Source: an uncultured Pseudanabaenaceae cyanobacterium (GTDB taxonomy: Bacteria > Cyanobacteriota > Cyanobacteriia > PCC-9006 > JAAUQQ01). Taken from it: DNA of 44,948 nucleotides. The position numbers and the translations under genes are program-made. How positions within the stretch are numbered: position 1 is the first letter of the stretch; the number at the start of each line of letters is the position of its first letter. This document shows positions 24,900-34,286 of this stretch, piece by piece. The DNA lies in NCBI GenBank assembly GCA_937949725.1, contig CALECT010000101.1, positions 1 to 44,948 on the forward strand, read 5' to 3'. The notes beneath the pieces were generated by a model. It was not told where the DNA came from, ran no database searches, and saw only the letters and a list, made by a program, of their open reading frames with translations.

Positions 24900-25139
24900 T
24901 CACCAAGGTACAGCCGCTCGGCCCATCGCCTTCGCGTCTGTCGCCCAAGCCGTTGCTGCCGCTGCGTTGAGAGAAAAGGCATCCGCCGCATCTGCTGCGA
25001 TGCCTACGGAAGCTTGCGAAGCGATCGCGCCAAACTTAGCTGCCATAGAAGCTGTGGTAGATGTGGCAGCATCTGATGCCGCTGGGTTGAACTGTTCGAG
25101 CGCAGATTGAGTGAACCACTTAAAGGTAGAAGCAGACAT
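24900..25139 (-). CDS. Ala-rich small protein of unknown function
   Basis: A 79-residue protein, about one third alanine (27 residues). The N-terminus MSASTFKWFTQSALEQF is followed by a series of Ala/Ser/Thr/Asp-rich helical stretches with bulky residues every few positions (FGAIA, GIAADAADAF, AWATDAKAMG), ending in VPW. No signal peptide or known family is visible. The gene is supported by GAGAGGA about seven bases before the ATG and by a strong terminator, both on the minus strand. It stands alone, divergent from the chemotaxis operon. The helical pattern could be amphipathic; secreted, surface or membrane-associating roles are all possible. Confidence 0.65.
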   Translation of the reverse strand: MSASTFKWFTQSALEQFNPAASDAATSTTASMAAKFGAIASQASVGIAADAADAFSLNAAAATAWATDAKAMGRAAVPW

Positions 25140-25600
25140 ATTCTGTCCTCTCTAAAGAGTTTTCTTCGTTCGCCTCTCGGCTGATTTGAAGCTACCCCAG
25201 ATGCTTAGAAGTAGACTGTTCATGTTGAACAAGTATCTCTAAATTAGCCACTCAAAATGCAATATCCTCTGCAATCAGAGCATTTCAAGAATTTAAAATT
25301 ATTTTGGGAATTCCCTGAAATAAGCCGAAAGTGAACTGGCTTGTCATCCAATCAACACAATTGAAGCTTAAAAACTGACCTGGAGTGGGACTGGCATTTC
25401 AAAGAAATCGAAAAATATTTAACTCATTCTCTCTTTTTTATGGATGCGCGGTTGCTTGGGTGTTTCCTGGTTGACATATGTGAACTCATGATTGTCTTGA
25501 GGTGATCTGAGATTAAATCTTGGGAATGATGGCTATATATGGGATTAAGTTTGGCTCAATCCCTATGTAATTCAGTGTTTCTTAAGCAATGCGAGGGCGA
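25140..25600. other. divergent control region, Ala-rich gene / chemotaxis operon
   Basis: No gene is seen. It holds promoters for both sides. A 13-bp palindrome GTTCATGTTGAAC lies near 25217-25229 and GGGATT/AATCCC inverted repeat near 25540-25562. I could not place the promoters with confidence. Confidence 0.45.
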
Positions 25601-26644
25601 ATGGTGCAAAAGTACCAGCCTCTGAACTTGGCCGAACGACTGCAGACCTTTCGCAGTCAAAAATTTACTGGTCTGGTTTGCTTTCAAAGTGATCAGAGTT
25701 CCAGCACTGGAGACAAGCAAAAGTATTTTGTGAGTTTCCGGCTCGGTGAAATTAATTATGCAGGGATAGTCACTCCAGACTTAGATGCGATCGCGGACCA
25801 GCTCAGTGAGACGTTGGATCATCCCTTCTTTAAAATGAGTTTTCGGATTGCTCGAGAGCAATCTAAAGGATCCGACTCACCTCGAACAGTTCTGTCGAAA
25901 GTCGTTGCAACCCGGATCGTAACCTGGGAACAAATTGAAAGTTCGATGCAGTCCCAAGCGGAATCAACGTTCAGGCTTATTGTTCAATCCCCCGGTGAGA
26001 TAGCCAGTGAACCTAACGCAGGGAGTGATCTCTGCTTTGGTGATGATAGCCATGGCTTGGATTGGTCTGCCATACAAAAAGCCCTAGAAAGCCCAACTAC
26101 TAGCGCTCCCAGTGAGCAACCCTCTGCATCTCTCCTGCAGTCCAAAGCGGAAGAGAGTGCAGTCAGTCTCTCAGTTGCGGCGTCTGCTGATGAGACTTCG
26201 GCTGAGGTTACCTCCGCAGGAGCGAAAAACCTCCCGACGATTCTGAGTGTGGATGACAGCCCGATTGTGCAGAAAATGATTCAGCGGACTTTAAGCCAAG
26301 AGTGCAATGTCTTGCTGGCTGATAATGCACTTGTGGCGCTGAAAATTCTAAATAAGGTTGAGGAGATTTCCCTCGTTCTTCTCGATGTCAACATGCCTGG
26401 CATTAGCGGTCTAGATTTTTGTAAGACGATTCGCGGCATCCCTAAATTTAAGGATTTGCCTGTGATTATGTTGACGGCTAATGAAGGTCGTGTCAGTAAA
26501 GCCATGGGGCAGATTGCAGGATCAACACTCTATTTAACTAAGCCCGTGGATGATCAGAAGCTAATTAGTGTTATCCGCGAATATACCAGCGCGGGTGGTG
26601 TTGCGCCAGGCCAAGGTTCGCAAGCTTCATTATCTGCTGTATAG
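25601..26644 (+). CDS. PatA-type response regulator (DUF4388 + REC)
   Basis: A 347-residue regulator. The N-terminal 130 residues match the PatA N-terminal/DUF4388 domain (LAERLQTFRSQKFTGLVCFQ, LGEINYAG), a central Ser/Glu-rich linker, then a receiver domain from about residue 215 (ILSVDDSPIVQKMIQ, phospho-acceptor in LLDVNMPG, conserved Lys in YLTKPVD). PatA relatives such as PixG and PilG act downstream of chemotaxis-type CheA kinases in pilus-based phototaxis. I prefer ATG 25601, which has GAGGG before it, over ATG 25589. It is first in the chemotaxis operon. Confidence 0.9.
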   Translation: MVQKYQPLNLAERLQTFRSQKFTGLVCFQSDQSSSTGDKQKYFVSFRLGEINYAGIVTPDLDAIADQLSETLDHPFFKMSFRIAREQSKGSDSPRTVLSKVVATRIVTWEQIESSMQSQAESTFRLIVQSPGEIASEPNAGSDLCFGDDSHGLDWSAIQKALESPTTSAPSEQPSASLLQSKAEESAVSLSVAASADETSAEVTSAGAKNLPTILSVDDSPIVQKMIQRTLSQECNVLLADNALVALKILNKVEEISLVLLDVNMPGISGLDFCKTIRGIPKFKDLPVIMLTANEGRVSKAMGQIAGSTLYLTKPVDDQKLISVIREYTSAGGVAPGQGSQASLSAV

Positions 26645-26675
26645 CTGAATGGCGATCGCAATCGCCTTCTAAACC

Positions 26676-27746
26676 ATGGATAACCAATCATTTTTAACCC
26701 TCCGGGTTCAGAATCTACGCTACGCCATTGCCACGACTCAGGTGCTTGAAATTATCAAGCTGCCTGAGTTAATGCCCGTTGCAAATATGCCCGATGACAT
26801 CATCGGCATCCTCAACTATCGAGGTCTGGCGCTGCCGGTGATGCAGCTATCTCGTCGCTTGGGTAAGACCCAAGATCAGTGCAGCTTGAGTGACAGTCTC
26901 ATTGTGGTGGAATGGCAAGATTTCAAAGTGGGAATCGTTGTCCATACTGTGGAGGAAGTCCAGGCGATCGAGAGCCAAGACATCGCTACAGGTTTCTCCC
27001 TAGGGCGTGAGTCTGATATAAACGTCGCTTTCCTTTCGGGAGTGGCCACCATTGACGATGAGATGGTGATGGTCCTTAATCCTGAGGCTTTGATTCGCAA
27101 GCCTGATGTTTTGGCTGAGGTGATTGATGAAGCCAAGGCTAAAGACCTGGCGCTCGGGTCGATCGAGCAGCCCGAAGCAGATCTAACGGGCACAAGCTTC
27201 TTGGAGCGTTACTGTCCCTGGGCAACTGAAGAGGAACGAGCCGTTTTCCGTCAAAGGGCTGAGGCTTTGCGGTCCGTGCAGGGTGATTCAGATGATCAAG
27301 CGTTTAGCTCTGTTGCCGTGATGCGACTGGGTGAAGATTATTTTGGTTTAGATCTGAATTCGGTACGTGAGTTTATTCAGGTTTCGGGGGTTACGCCGTT
27401 GCCCTGTTGCCCCCAACATATCCTCGGCAATATGAACTTGCGCGGTGAGGTTATGACGCTGGTGGATATTCGCTCGGCCCTGCGAGTTGCTGGCGAAGCG
27501 ATCGCTGAACCCGAAAAGGCCATTGTGGTTGATGTGGATGACATCGTTGCAGGCATCACAGTGGATCAGGTTTGTGACATCGTTCAGTTTTCCAGTGATG
27601 AGATTGCATCCGTTCCGGTTGCCACGACTTCCAGCCAAGAGAACTACTTTACCGGCATTGCTTCCTATCAAGACAATAAGGTTGGGATTTTAGATTTTTC
27701 TAAGCTCATTCAAGCCGAAAGCCTGGTTGTTAATGAGGTTGCCTAA
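26676..27746 (+). CDS. double-domain CheW scaffold
   Basis: A 356-residue protein with two CheW domains. The first spans about residues 5-135 (FLTLRVQNLRYAIATTQVLEI, DDIIGILNYRGLALPVMQL). A helical linker at about 150-205 (FLERYCPWATEEERAVFRQRAEALR) follows, then the second CheW at about 215-350 (VAVMRLGEDYFGLDLNSVREF, HILGNMNLRGEVMTLVDIRSAL, ending in VGILDFSKLI). CheW couples receptors to the CheA kinase. Two copies in one chain may replace a CheW pair or bridge array units. It starts 31 bp after the PatA-type gene. Confidence 0.93.
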   Translation: MDNQSFLTLRVQNLRYAIATTQVLEIIKLPELMPVANMPDDIIGILNYRGLALPVMQLSRRLGKTQDQCSLSDSLIVVEWQDFKVGIVVHTVEEVQAIESQDIATGFSLGRESDINVAFLSGVATIDDEMVMVLNPEALIRKPDVLAEVIDEAKAKDLALGSIEQPEADLTGTSFLERYCPWATEEERAVFRQRAEALRSVQGDSDDQAFSSVAVMRLGEDYFGLDLNSVREFIQVSGVTPLPCCPQHILGNMNLRGEVMTLVDIRSALRVAGEAIAEPEKAIVVDVDDIVAGITVDQVCDIVQFSSDEIASVPVATTSSQENYFTGIASYQDNKVGILDFSKLIQAESLVVNEVA

Positions 27747-27877
27747 ATGAAATTTTCCATGAATTTAAGGTGGTATATCCATTTGTGGGGATCAACCTAG
27801 TCTTTAGATATTTGTCTATTGCAAGATCCAATTTTCTTGATTGTCTTTTTCACTAATACCCTCAGAACCCTGATCCC

Positions 27878-29236
27878 ATGAAAATTACAAAGCAGCTTCA
27901 GTTAACCATTGCTGGTCTCGCTTCCTTGGCTCTCGTCAGTACTCTGATCCTTGACTTTGCAGCTAAGCAAGCTCAATCGGATGCCCGAGTGGTAAACCAC
28001 TCTGGTATTGTTCGTGGTGCCTCTCAGCGTTGGGTGAAATTAGAACTGCAAGACACCCAAAATGAAAAGCTTGCTGGCAAGATTGACCAGATTATTACTG
28101 GATTGATCGAAGGAGATCAAGAGTTAGATCTGCCTAAAGCGACAGACGCGGATTACCGGGCTAAGATGTTGGAGGTAAAGACTGCTTGGGAACAACTCAA
28201 AGTCAAGACTGAAAGGGCACGTTCAGGCAATGCCAGTCCTGAATCTGTTGTGCGAGATAGTGAGGCGTTCTTTGAACTGACTAATGATTCAGTGTTTTTG
28301 GCGGAGGCTGCAGCGACCCGCGACGTTACCCAATCACGTATCGTCAACGTTGCTTTGTTGCTGTTGAACCTGGCTGTTCTAGGCTTTGTTGGATATACAC
28401 TTCAGCGAGCTTCTAAAGTACTTAAAGGTTCTGTCTCAACCATGGCTGGTACTTCCAGCTCCATTGCTGAGACGGTACAGAAGCAGGAGAAAATTATTCA
28501 AGACCAGACCTCTTCTGTGAAGAGCACTACCAGCAGCATGGAAGAGCTGGGTTCTAACACGCTGCAAACGGCGACCCAGGCTCAAGCTTCTGCAAGAGAT
28601 GCTCAAAACGCACTGTCTGTAGCTCTTGAAGGTTCTGAGACTGTAGACAAAACGACCACTGCGATGCAGTCTCTCAAGGACCAGGTGGGAGATATTGCCA
28701 AGCAGATTATGCAGCTGAGTGAGCAGACCGCTCAGATTGAATCGATTTCGAAGTTGGTGTCTGACGTGGCCGACCAAACCAACATGCTCTCCCTAAACGC
28801 GGCGGTTGAGGCGGCCCGAGCGGGTGAGCAGGGCAAGGGCTTCGCGGTGGTTGCTGGAGAAATTCGTAAGCTAGCTGACCAGTCCGGTCGTTCTGCTGAG
28901 AAAATCGGTACCCTGATTGCTGATATTCAATCCTCCATTAACAGCACCATTATGGTGACGGATGAAGGTACAAAAACCGCTGCTACCAGTCTGGCACTGG
29001 CTGACGAAACTTCCTCAGCATTTGCCAACATTCGCGCAGCGATGGAGGGTATTTCCCAGACCAATGAGAAAATGGCTGCCGCTGCTAAATTGCAGGCTGT
29101 GACGGTGCAGCAGTCAGTGTCTTCCATGAACGCAATTAACCTGGGTGCCCAAGAAGCCTCTAGCTCCACGAAACAGGTTAAGGAGTCCACTTCTAGCCTC
29201 AGTGATCTGTCCAAAGAGTTGAGCTTGACTGTATAA
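27878..29236 (+). CDS. methyl-accepting chemotaxis protein, PilJ-like sensor
   Basis: A 452-residue receptor. Span 1 is at about residues 10-27; the outer part carries [19 protein letters not shown], like the type IV pilus PilJ sensor repeat; span 2 is about 152-175. The cytoplasmic part (about 180-452) has the methyl-accepting hairpin [40 protein letters not shown]. No HAMP domain is obvious between span 2 and the signalling part. It follows the CheW gene by 131 bp and precedes CheA by 134 bp. PilJ relatives control pilus-driven motility. Confidence 0.9.
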   Translation: MKITKQLQLTIAGLASLALVSTLILDFAAKQAQSDARVVNHSGIVRGASQRWVKLELQDTQNEKLAGKIDQIITGLIEGDQELDLPKATDADYRAKMLEVKTAWEQLKVKTERARSGNASPESVVRDSEAFFELTNDSVFLAEAAATRDVTQSRIVNVALLLLNLAVLGFVGYTLQRASKVLKGSVSTMAGTSSSIAETVQKQEKIIQDQTSSVKSTTSSMEELGSNTLQTATQAQASARDAQNALSVALEGSETVDKTTTAMQSLKDQVGDIAKQIMQLSEQTAQIESISKLVSDVADQTNMLSLNAAVEAARAGEQGKGFAVVAGEIRKLADQSGRSAEKIGTLIADIQSSINSTIMVTDEGTKTAATSLALADETSSAFANIRAAMEGISQTNEKMAAAAKLQAVTVQQSVSSMNAINLGAQEASSSTKQVKESTSSLSDLSKELSLTV

Positions 29237-29370
29237 GTCGGCTTGCTGGCCAAGAAAGGGCCATCGATAGAAGCAAGTTAAGGCGGAGCCCTGTTGTGCT
29301 TTGCTCGGCTTGCTTCTACAGCCGGGAGTGATAAGTCTGCATCGCGTTTCATGGTAGCGGCGGTACCGTC

Positions 29371-32300
29371 ATGTTGATTGAAGATCAGGAGCTGCGCGAA
29401 CTCTACGCCGCAGCCAGTACAGAACATTTAGATAATCTCGAAGCCGGAGTGCTATGCCTGGAGAAGTCTCCGGCTGGTGCTTGCGGAATGAAAGATCTGT
29501 TGCGGGAGATCCATTCCCTCAAAGGGGATTCCCGCATGCTGGGCGTGGAAAATGCGCAGTCCTTGGCACAACTGGTGGAAGCGCTGCTGAAGCAAGTGGA
29601 TGCCGGTCAATCTGAGGTGACGCCGGAATTTGGCGATCGCCTCTACCGGGGCTTAGATGCACTGCGAGAAGTGGTGCGTGAGGCTGTGAACGGTATTCCA
29701 GTTGAAGTCGACATCCTCGCCGTCATGACTCAGCTAATGGAAGCTACAGTTGTGGAAACAAGTGCGACTGTGGAAGCGGATACTGCCGATACCTCTGTGA
29801 CTGAGGCTGGCTTGGCTGAAGTGGCTGTGCTTGAAGGAGCTGCGGAACCCAACGAAGCAGCCTTGCAGGCCGAAGCTTCGTTGACTGTGGATGAATTGGA
29901 ATTGGATCTGCCTGAAGCCGCCTCTCCCTTGGCTGAATTTCCTGAGGGTGAGGAAGATTCGATTGATCACCAAGCTGCCTTGGCAGCAGATATGGCAACG
30001 TCTGTGGCCTCCAAGCAAGTTGAGGTTGCTGATGGCGTTGAGAGTCCAGCAGTTGAAGGAACCACTCCTGAGCAAGCAGCCCTGGCCGATGCCTTTTTTA
30101 AGTTGGCTGGAGATCTAGCTGCGGAAACAGCGGATTCTGATGATGCGATTCTAGAGGAGTCTTTGTTGGCAACCTCCCCTGATGATGAGGTTGTAGAAAC
30201 AATAAATCAGAATCTTGCTGAATCACCTTCTCCTGCGGTAGATGTTTGGGATGCGCTTGAGCCTGCAGTATTAGAACAAGAGATTCAAGCCGTTCCGGAG
30301 CTAGCCCTCAGTGATAGCTCCATTGTTGATGCGGATGCTGTGGAAGCTCCTGAGCTAGGACAAGCGCTCGATGGCTTATCCGATTCTGTGGAAGCTGAGG
30401 TTACGGAAGCCGAGACTGAAGTCGCTCAGCAATCGACAGTCGCAGTGGACATGGCGGTGGTCGCTCACCAATCAGCAGTGGCTGACGGCATTGAAATTCC
30501 CACAGCGGAGGAAGCTAGCCCTGAGCATGCAGCTATGGCGAATGCCTTTTTGCAACTGGCTGGCGATATGGCGGCAGGCACTGCCCTGACCGATACAGAT
30601 GACTCTGCTGCAGTAGAAGCTTTGCTGGCTGCTGCCTCCTCCTCAGGGGCTAGTGCTACAACAACTGGCCAGAGTGCGATTGAATCCCCCTCACCCGCTG
30701 TAGATGCTTGGGATGCTGTGGAGGCAATGGTCGGAGATGAAGCTTTACCTGTTCAAGAGATCGTTCCGAGTCATAGCGCTTCAGTTAATGAGGCTGAAAC
30801 GCTTGAGGCCGCAGCAGGATCCTATGCAGGATTCATTGATGATCTGGAACTGCGAGGACTCTACGAAGCGGCCAGTGCAGAGCATCTAGCAACCCTAGAG
30901 ATGGGTTGCTTGCACCTAGAACGTAATCCTGAGGATGTGAGTCAGTTCAAGGAACTGCTCCGGGCTGCCCATTCCCTCAAGGGAGATTCCAGAATGTTAG
31001 GGGTGGAGGATGCTGAATCCTTGACCCACCAACTGGAAACACTGTTGCAGGAGATTGAGCAAGGTCAGCTTTCGGTGACCCCTGCTGTATGCGATCGCCT
31101 CTACGCGGGCATTGATGGCCTGCGACAAATTGCTCGGGGAGCGGTGCATGGCAATATCCCGGAGCTAACCCTGGACCAAATGATGTCTCGGCTCATGGGG
31201 GCTGGAGATGTAGAACAAGTGATTGAAGCTCAAGAGCTGGCGATCGCAGAGACTACGATGAGTAATGCTACCAGTGCCCCCCAGGTGACTGAAGCTTTAG
31301 CCTCTCAGTTGTCGGAATCCTTGACTGAGACAGCTCCTGTCGTTGAGCAGCCACCAGTTGAGCAACCTGCTGCAGAGGTTGTACAGACTCAGTCTAAAGT
31401 TGCTAAATCAACCACAATGGAGCGGTCCACCACCACTCCATCGGTAGCTGATACCCAGACCATTCGCGTCGCTTCCGCCAAGCTGGATAGCTTGGTTACC
31501 CAGGCGAGTGAGCTGGCGGTAACCAAGCGTCGAATTGTGGAATGGTCCGATCAAGTGACCTCCATGCTCGATCTCTGGGAGGGCTGGTCCCAAGATGCCT
31601 TTGCCCAGCGCAACATCTTCAGTCGTATCGAGGAAGAGCTGGCACCGGAGACCGCTCAACTTCTGCGTAACTGGCAGGAGAAAAACCTGCACAAGGTCGA
31701 CACCTTGGGAACGCTTGTGCAGCGTTTCCGCAGCCAAACTGCTGAGGGCGGTGCTCGCTTGGATGCCATTTCCAACGACTTGGAAGCAGGCATTCTCAAC
31801 CTGCGGATGTTGCCGTTGTCTAACGTCTTCAACCTCTTCCCTCGTATGGTTAGAGACTTGTCTAGGCAACAGCAGAAAAATATTAACCTACAACTAGAGG
31901 GAGGAGAAACCCTGGTTGACAAGCGGATCTTGGAGGATATTAAAGATCCTCTGAGTCATTTGCTGCGTAATGCTGTGGACCATGGTATCGAACATCCGGG
32001 AGAGCGAGTTGTCCAGGGTAAAGCGGCCCAAGCGCTTTTGGGACTACGGGGTTTTCAGCAGGGCAGCAGTATCATCATTGAGATTAGCGATGATGGCCGA
32101 GGCCTCGATGTTGAAAAGATCAAACAAACGGCTTTGAAACGCGGTCTTGTGGAGCAGGCCCGTCTCGCGCAAATGAGTTCTGCTGAGATTCATTCCCTAA
32201 TTTTTGAAGCAGGTTTTTCTACGAAAACAACCGTCACCGAGATTTCTGGACGCGGTGTTGGAATGGATGTTGTTAAAACAAATATTGAGCGTCTCAAGGG

Positions 32301-33225
32301 CTCAATTACAGTTGATTCCGTTCCCGGGAAAGGCTGTACTTTTCGTCTGACACTGAATCCTAGTTTGGCAACAACTGATGCGCTGATTCTAACGGTCAAT
32401 CAAGTGTCCTATGCGTTGCCGATTGAGTCTGTTGACCGTATGGTAACGATTGATCGTGAAGATATTTTCACAGTCAAAGGTAATTTGGCGACAACGATCG
32501 CTGGGGAATCTGTTTCAGTGGCCTGGCTAAGCGACTTACTGGGCTTGCCGACTCGCATTCCAGATTCTGCAAAAGAGGCTGAGCGCCTATCGCAGAAAAT
32601 TCCTTGTGTTGTCGTCCAGGTGGGACCCGACAAGATTGGCTTATTTGTGGATCAACTCCTGGACCAGCAGGAAATTCTCCTAAAAAGCCAGAGTAAACTG
32701 CTCAAACGTGTTCGCAATATTGCTGGAAGTACCATTCTGGGTAACGGTGAAGTTTGTTTGGTCTTGAACCATCGAGATCTCTTCTTGACCATGCTGAAGC
32801 AAAATGGAGCCATTGAGAAATTTGAGCAAGTTTCTGCTTCTTTAGAGCAGAAAACGCGAATTCTTCTCGTTGAAGATTCCTTGCCAATTCGCACCCAAAT
32901 GAAGCGAATCTTAGAAGGGTCAGGGTATCTGGTTACTGCAACTGTTGATGGCCAGGATGGGTACAATACGCTTAGAGCTGAAGAGTCTTCTTTTGACATT
33001 ATTATTTCAGATGTTGAGATGCCAAACCTGACTGGTTTAGAGCTAGCAGACAAGGTAAGGAAACATCCTGAATATAATGATTTGCCTTTCATTCTGATTA
33101 CAACCTTAGCCAAGGAAGAAGATCGAAAGAGAGGCTTAGATGCAGGTGCTGATGCCTACCTCACAAAAGGGGATTTTGATCAAAGTCTGCTACTCGACAC
33201 ATTAAAAGGTTTGGTTCGATCATGA
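29371..33225 (+). CDS. cheA: hybrid CheA histidine kinase with two Hpt domains
   Basis: A 1284-residue kinase. Hpt 1 is at about residues 1-110 with HSLKGDSRMLG (His48). A long acidic Ala/Glu-rich linker follows, then Hpt 2 at about 490-600 with the same motif (His534). Next come a dimerisation region (about 690-800), HATPase (N box with N867 in RNAVDHGIEHPGER, DDGRGL, GVGMDVVKTNIERL), a CheW-like domain (about 1005-1140) and a C-terminal receiver (about 1165-1284, acceptor Asp1214 in SDVEMPN). Two stretches of the linker repeat each other (VADGVESPAVEG..FFKLAGDLAAET and VADGIEIPTAEE..FLQLAGDMAAGT). Its stop overlaps the next ATG (ATGA). Confidence 0.95.
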   Translation: MLIEDQELRELYAAASTEHLDNLEAGVLCLEKSPAGACGMKDLLREIHSLKGDSRMLGVENAQSLAQLVEALLKQVDAGQSEVTPEFGDRLYRGLDALREVVREAVNGIPVEVDILAVMTQLMEATVVETSATVEADTADTSVTEAGLAEVAVLEGAAEPNEAALQAEASLTVDELELDLPEAASPLAEFPEGEEDSIDHQAALAADMATSVASKQVEVADGVESPAVEGTTPEQAALADAFFKLAGDLAAETADSDDAILEESLLATSPDDEVVETINQNLAESPSPAVDVWDALEPAVLEQEIQAVPELALSDSSIVDADAVEAPELGQALDGLSDSVEAEVTEAETEVAQQSTVAVDMAVVAHQSAVADGIEIPTAEEASPEHAAMANAFLQLAGDMAAGTALTDTDDSAAVEALLAAASSSGASATTTGQSAIESPSPAVDAWDAVEAMVGDEALPVQEIVPSHSASVNEAETLEAAAGSYAGFIDDLELRGLYEAASAEHLATLEMGCLHLERNPEDVSQFKELLRAAHSLKGDSRMLGVEDAESLTHQLETLLQEIEQGQLSVTPAVCDRLYAGIDGLRQIARGAVHGNIPELTLDQMMSRLMGAGDVEQVIEAQELAIAETTMSNATSAPQVTEALASQLSESLTETAPVVEQPPVEQPAAEVVQTQSKVAKSTTMERSTTTPSVADTQTIRVASAKLDSLVTQASELAVTKRRIVEWSDQVTSMLDLWEGWSQDAFAQRNIFSRIEEELAPETAQLLRNWQEKNLHKVDTLGTLVQRFRSQTAEGGARLDAISNDLEAGILNLRMLPLSNVFNLFPRMVRDLSRQQQKNINLQLEGGETLVDKRILEDIKDPLSHLLRNAVDHGIEHPGERVVQGKAAQALLGLRGFQQGSSIIIEISDDGRGLDVEKIKQTALKRGLVEQARLAQMSSAEIHSLIFEAGFSTKTTVTEISGRGVGMDVVKTNIERLKGSITVDSVPGKGCTFRLTLNPSLATTDALILTVNQVSYALPIESVDRMVTIDREDIFTVKGNLATTIAGESVSVAWLSDLLGLPTRIPDSAKEAERLSQKIPCVVVQVGPDKIGLFVDQLLDQQEILLKSQSKLLKRVRNIAGSTILGNGEVCLVLNHRDLFLTMLKQNGAIEKFEQVSASLEQKTRILLVEDSLPIRTQMKRILEGSGYLVTATVDGQDGYNTLRAEESSFDIIISDVEMPNLTGLELADKVRKHPEYNDLPFILITTLAKEEDRKRGLDAGADAYLTKGDFDQSLLLDTLKGLVRS

Positions 33226-33635
33226 GTGATGCAATTAAAGTCGTTTTAGTTGAAGATTCAGCAGTAGCTCTAGAAATTCTAGAGCGGTTGATTGACTCTT
33301 CTGATGAGGTAGATGTTGTGGGTACTGCCCGTGATGGTGCTTCTGGTCTACAGGTGATTGAGCAAAAGCAACCAGACGTTATCTGTACTGACTTGCAGAT
33401 GCCTAATATGGATGGCTTGGAGTTCACTCAACAAGTGATGAATAAGTTTCCTCGCCCCATTTTGGTGGTGAGCAATATGGTTGGCCCCACTGAGGTTGAT
33501 AACATTTTCAACCTAATGCAGGCAGGTGCTCTAGATTTTTTCCCGAAGCCTTCTTCTGGAACAGCGACGGATTACGAAACATTGAAGAGCACATTAATCA
33601 ATAAAATTAAAGTGCTATCTAGTAAGAAAGTTTAG
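33222..33635 (+). CDS. stand-alone CheB-type receiver
   Basis: A 137-residue single receiver domain. The sequence follows CheB receivers rather than CheY: VVLVEDSAVALEILERLID, acceptor in CTDLQMPNMDGLEF, and MQAGALDFFPKPSSG near the end. In CheB a linker of the type LINKIKVLS leads to the methylesterase domain; here that linker is the C-terminus and no methylesterase follows in any frame. It overlaps CheA by four bases. It may serve as the kinase's output or phosphate sink. A terminator follows. Confidence 0.9.
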   Translation: MSDAIKVVLVEDSAVALEILERLIDSSDEVDVVGTARDGASGLQVIEQKQPDVICTDLQMPNMDGLEFTQQVMNKFPRPILVVSNMVGPTEVDNIFNLMQAGALDFFPKPSSGTATDYETLKSTLINKIKVLSSKKV

Positions 33636-33668
33636 TCTGAGAAAAGCTGAATTCTCGATTCACTTATG

Positions 33669-33708
33669 AAGTGAGCCTCAATCTACTTTAGGCTCACTTT
33701 TCTATTTT
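33669..33708 (+). terminator. intrinsic terminator of the chemotaxis operon
   Basis: AAGTGAGCCT (33669-33678) pairs with AGGCTCACTT (33690-33699), followed by TTCTATTTT. It lies about 35 bp after the last gene. Confidence 0.9.
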
Positions 33709-33734
33709 AAATGGAGTTCACTGAGTTAAACAGC

Positions 33735-34202
33735 TTAGGGCAGAAAACGGGTTTGATCTTCTGAAGTTGGTACACGACAGTCGCGTTTGCCAAACATACG
33801 ATAACGGTTTTGGGCGATCGCCCGATAAACCCCATCGCGAATCATCTTGGGAAAAATCCCCGCCGCTGCTGCCAACGCCCAAATTCCGCCGAGCCGCTGA
33901 GCAATGCGAATTACGGCATCAGATTGGCTATACAACTCCGTCTCATCCAATAAGTAAATGGACCAATCCTCTGGAGCAGTCGCCAAGGGCGGTAGATATT
34001 TCTTGGCGGTTGTGCCCTGGAGTGGTGCGACCTTCAGCGTCATGGGCTGATCGATCGCCATCATCAGATCTAAAAAGGTATTGCACATGACGCATTCCCC
34101 ATCGAAAAAGACGACGGGGGCATCCAACGCTGGGGGCAGCTCTGCATGGTTCTCTTCTGCTGGATCTAGATTTGGGTTAGCAGCGGGAATGGAAGCAGTC
34201 AT
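33735..34202 (-). CDS. DCC-family thiol-disulfide oxidoreductase-like protein
   Basis: A 155-residue member of the DCC (DUF393) family, with FFDGECVMCNTFLDLM near residue 33 giving the DGxCxxC signature, and the later MIRDGVYRAIAQNRYRMFGKRDCR typical of the family. It has a thioredoxin-like fold; the true reaction is unknown. I start at ATG 34202; an upstream TTG at 34274 would add a poorly conserved leader. It follows hisC by 85 bp in the same direction. Confidence 0.88.
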   Translation of the reverse strand: MTASIPAANPNLDPAEENHAELPPALDAPVVFFDGECVMCNTFLDLMMAIDQPMTLKVAPLQGTTAKKYLPPLATAPEDWSIYLLDETELYSQSDAVIRIAQRLGGIWALAAAAGIFPKMIRDGVYRAIAQNRYRMFGKRDCRVPTSEDQTRFLP

Positions 34203-34286
34203 GGCACATTGCCCAGAGCAGGGCCGAGAAGGTTGTATCTCCAATGTAACGAAGAATAAAGTCTTGGCTATCAAGCTTGGTGTGAG

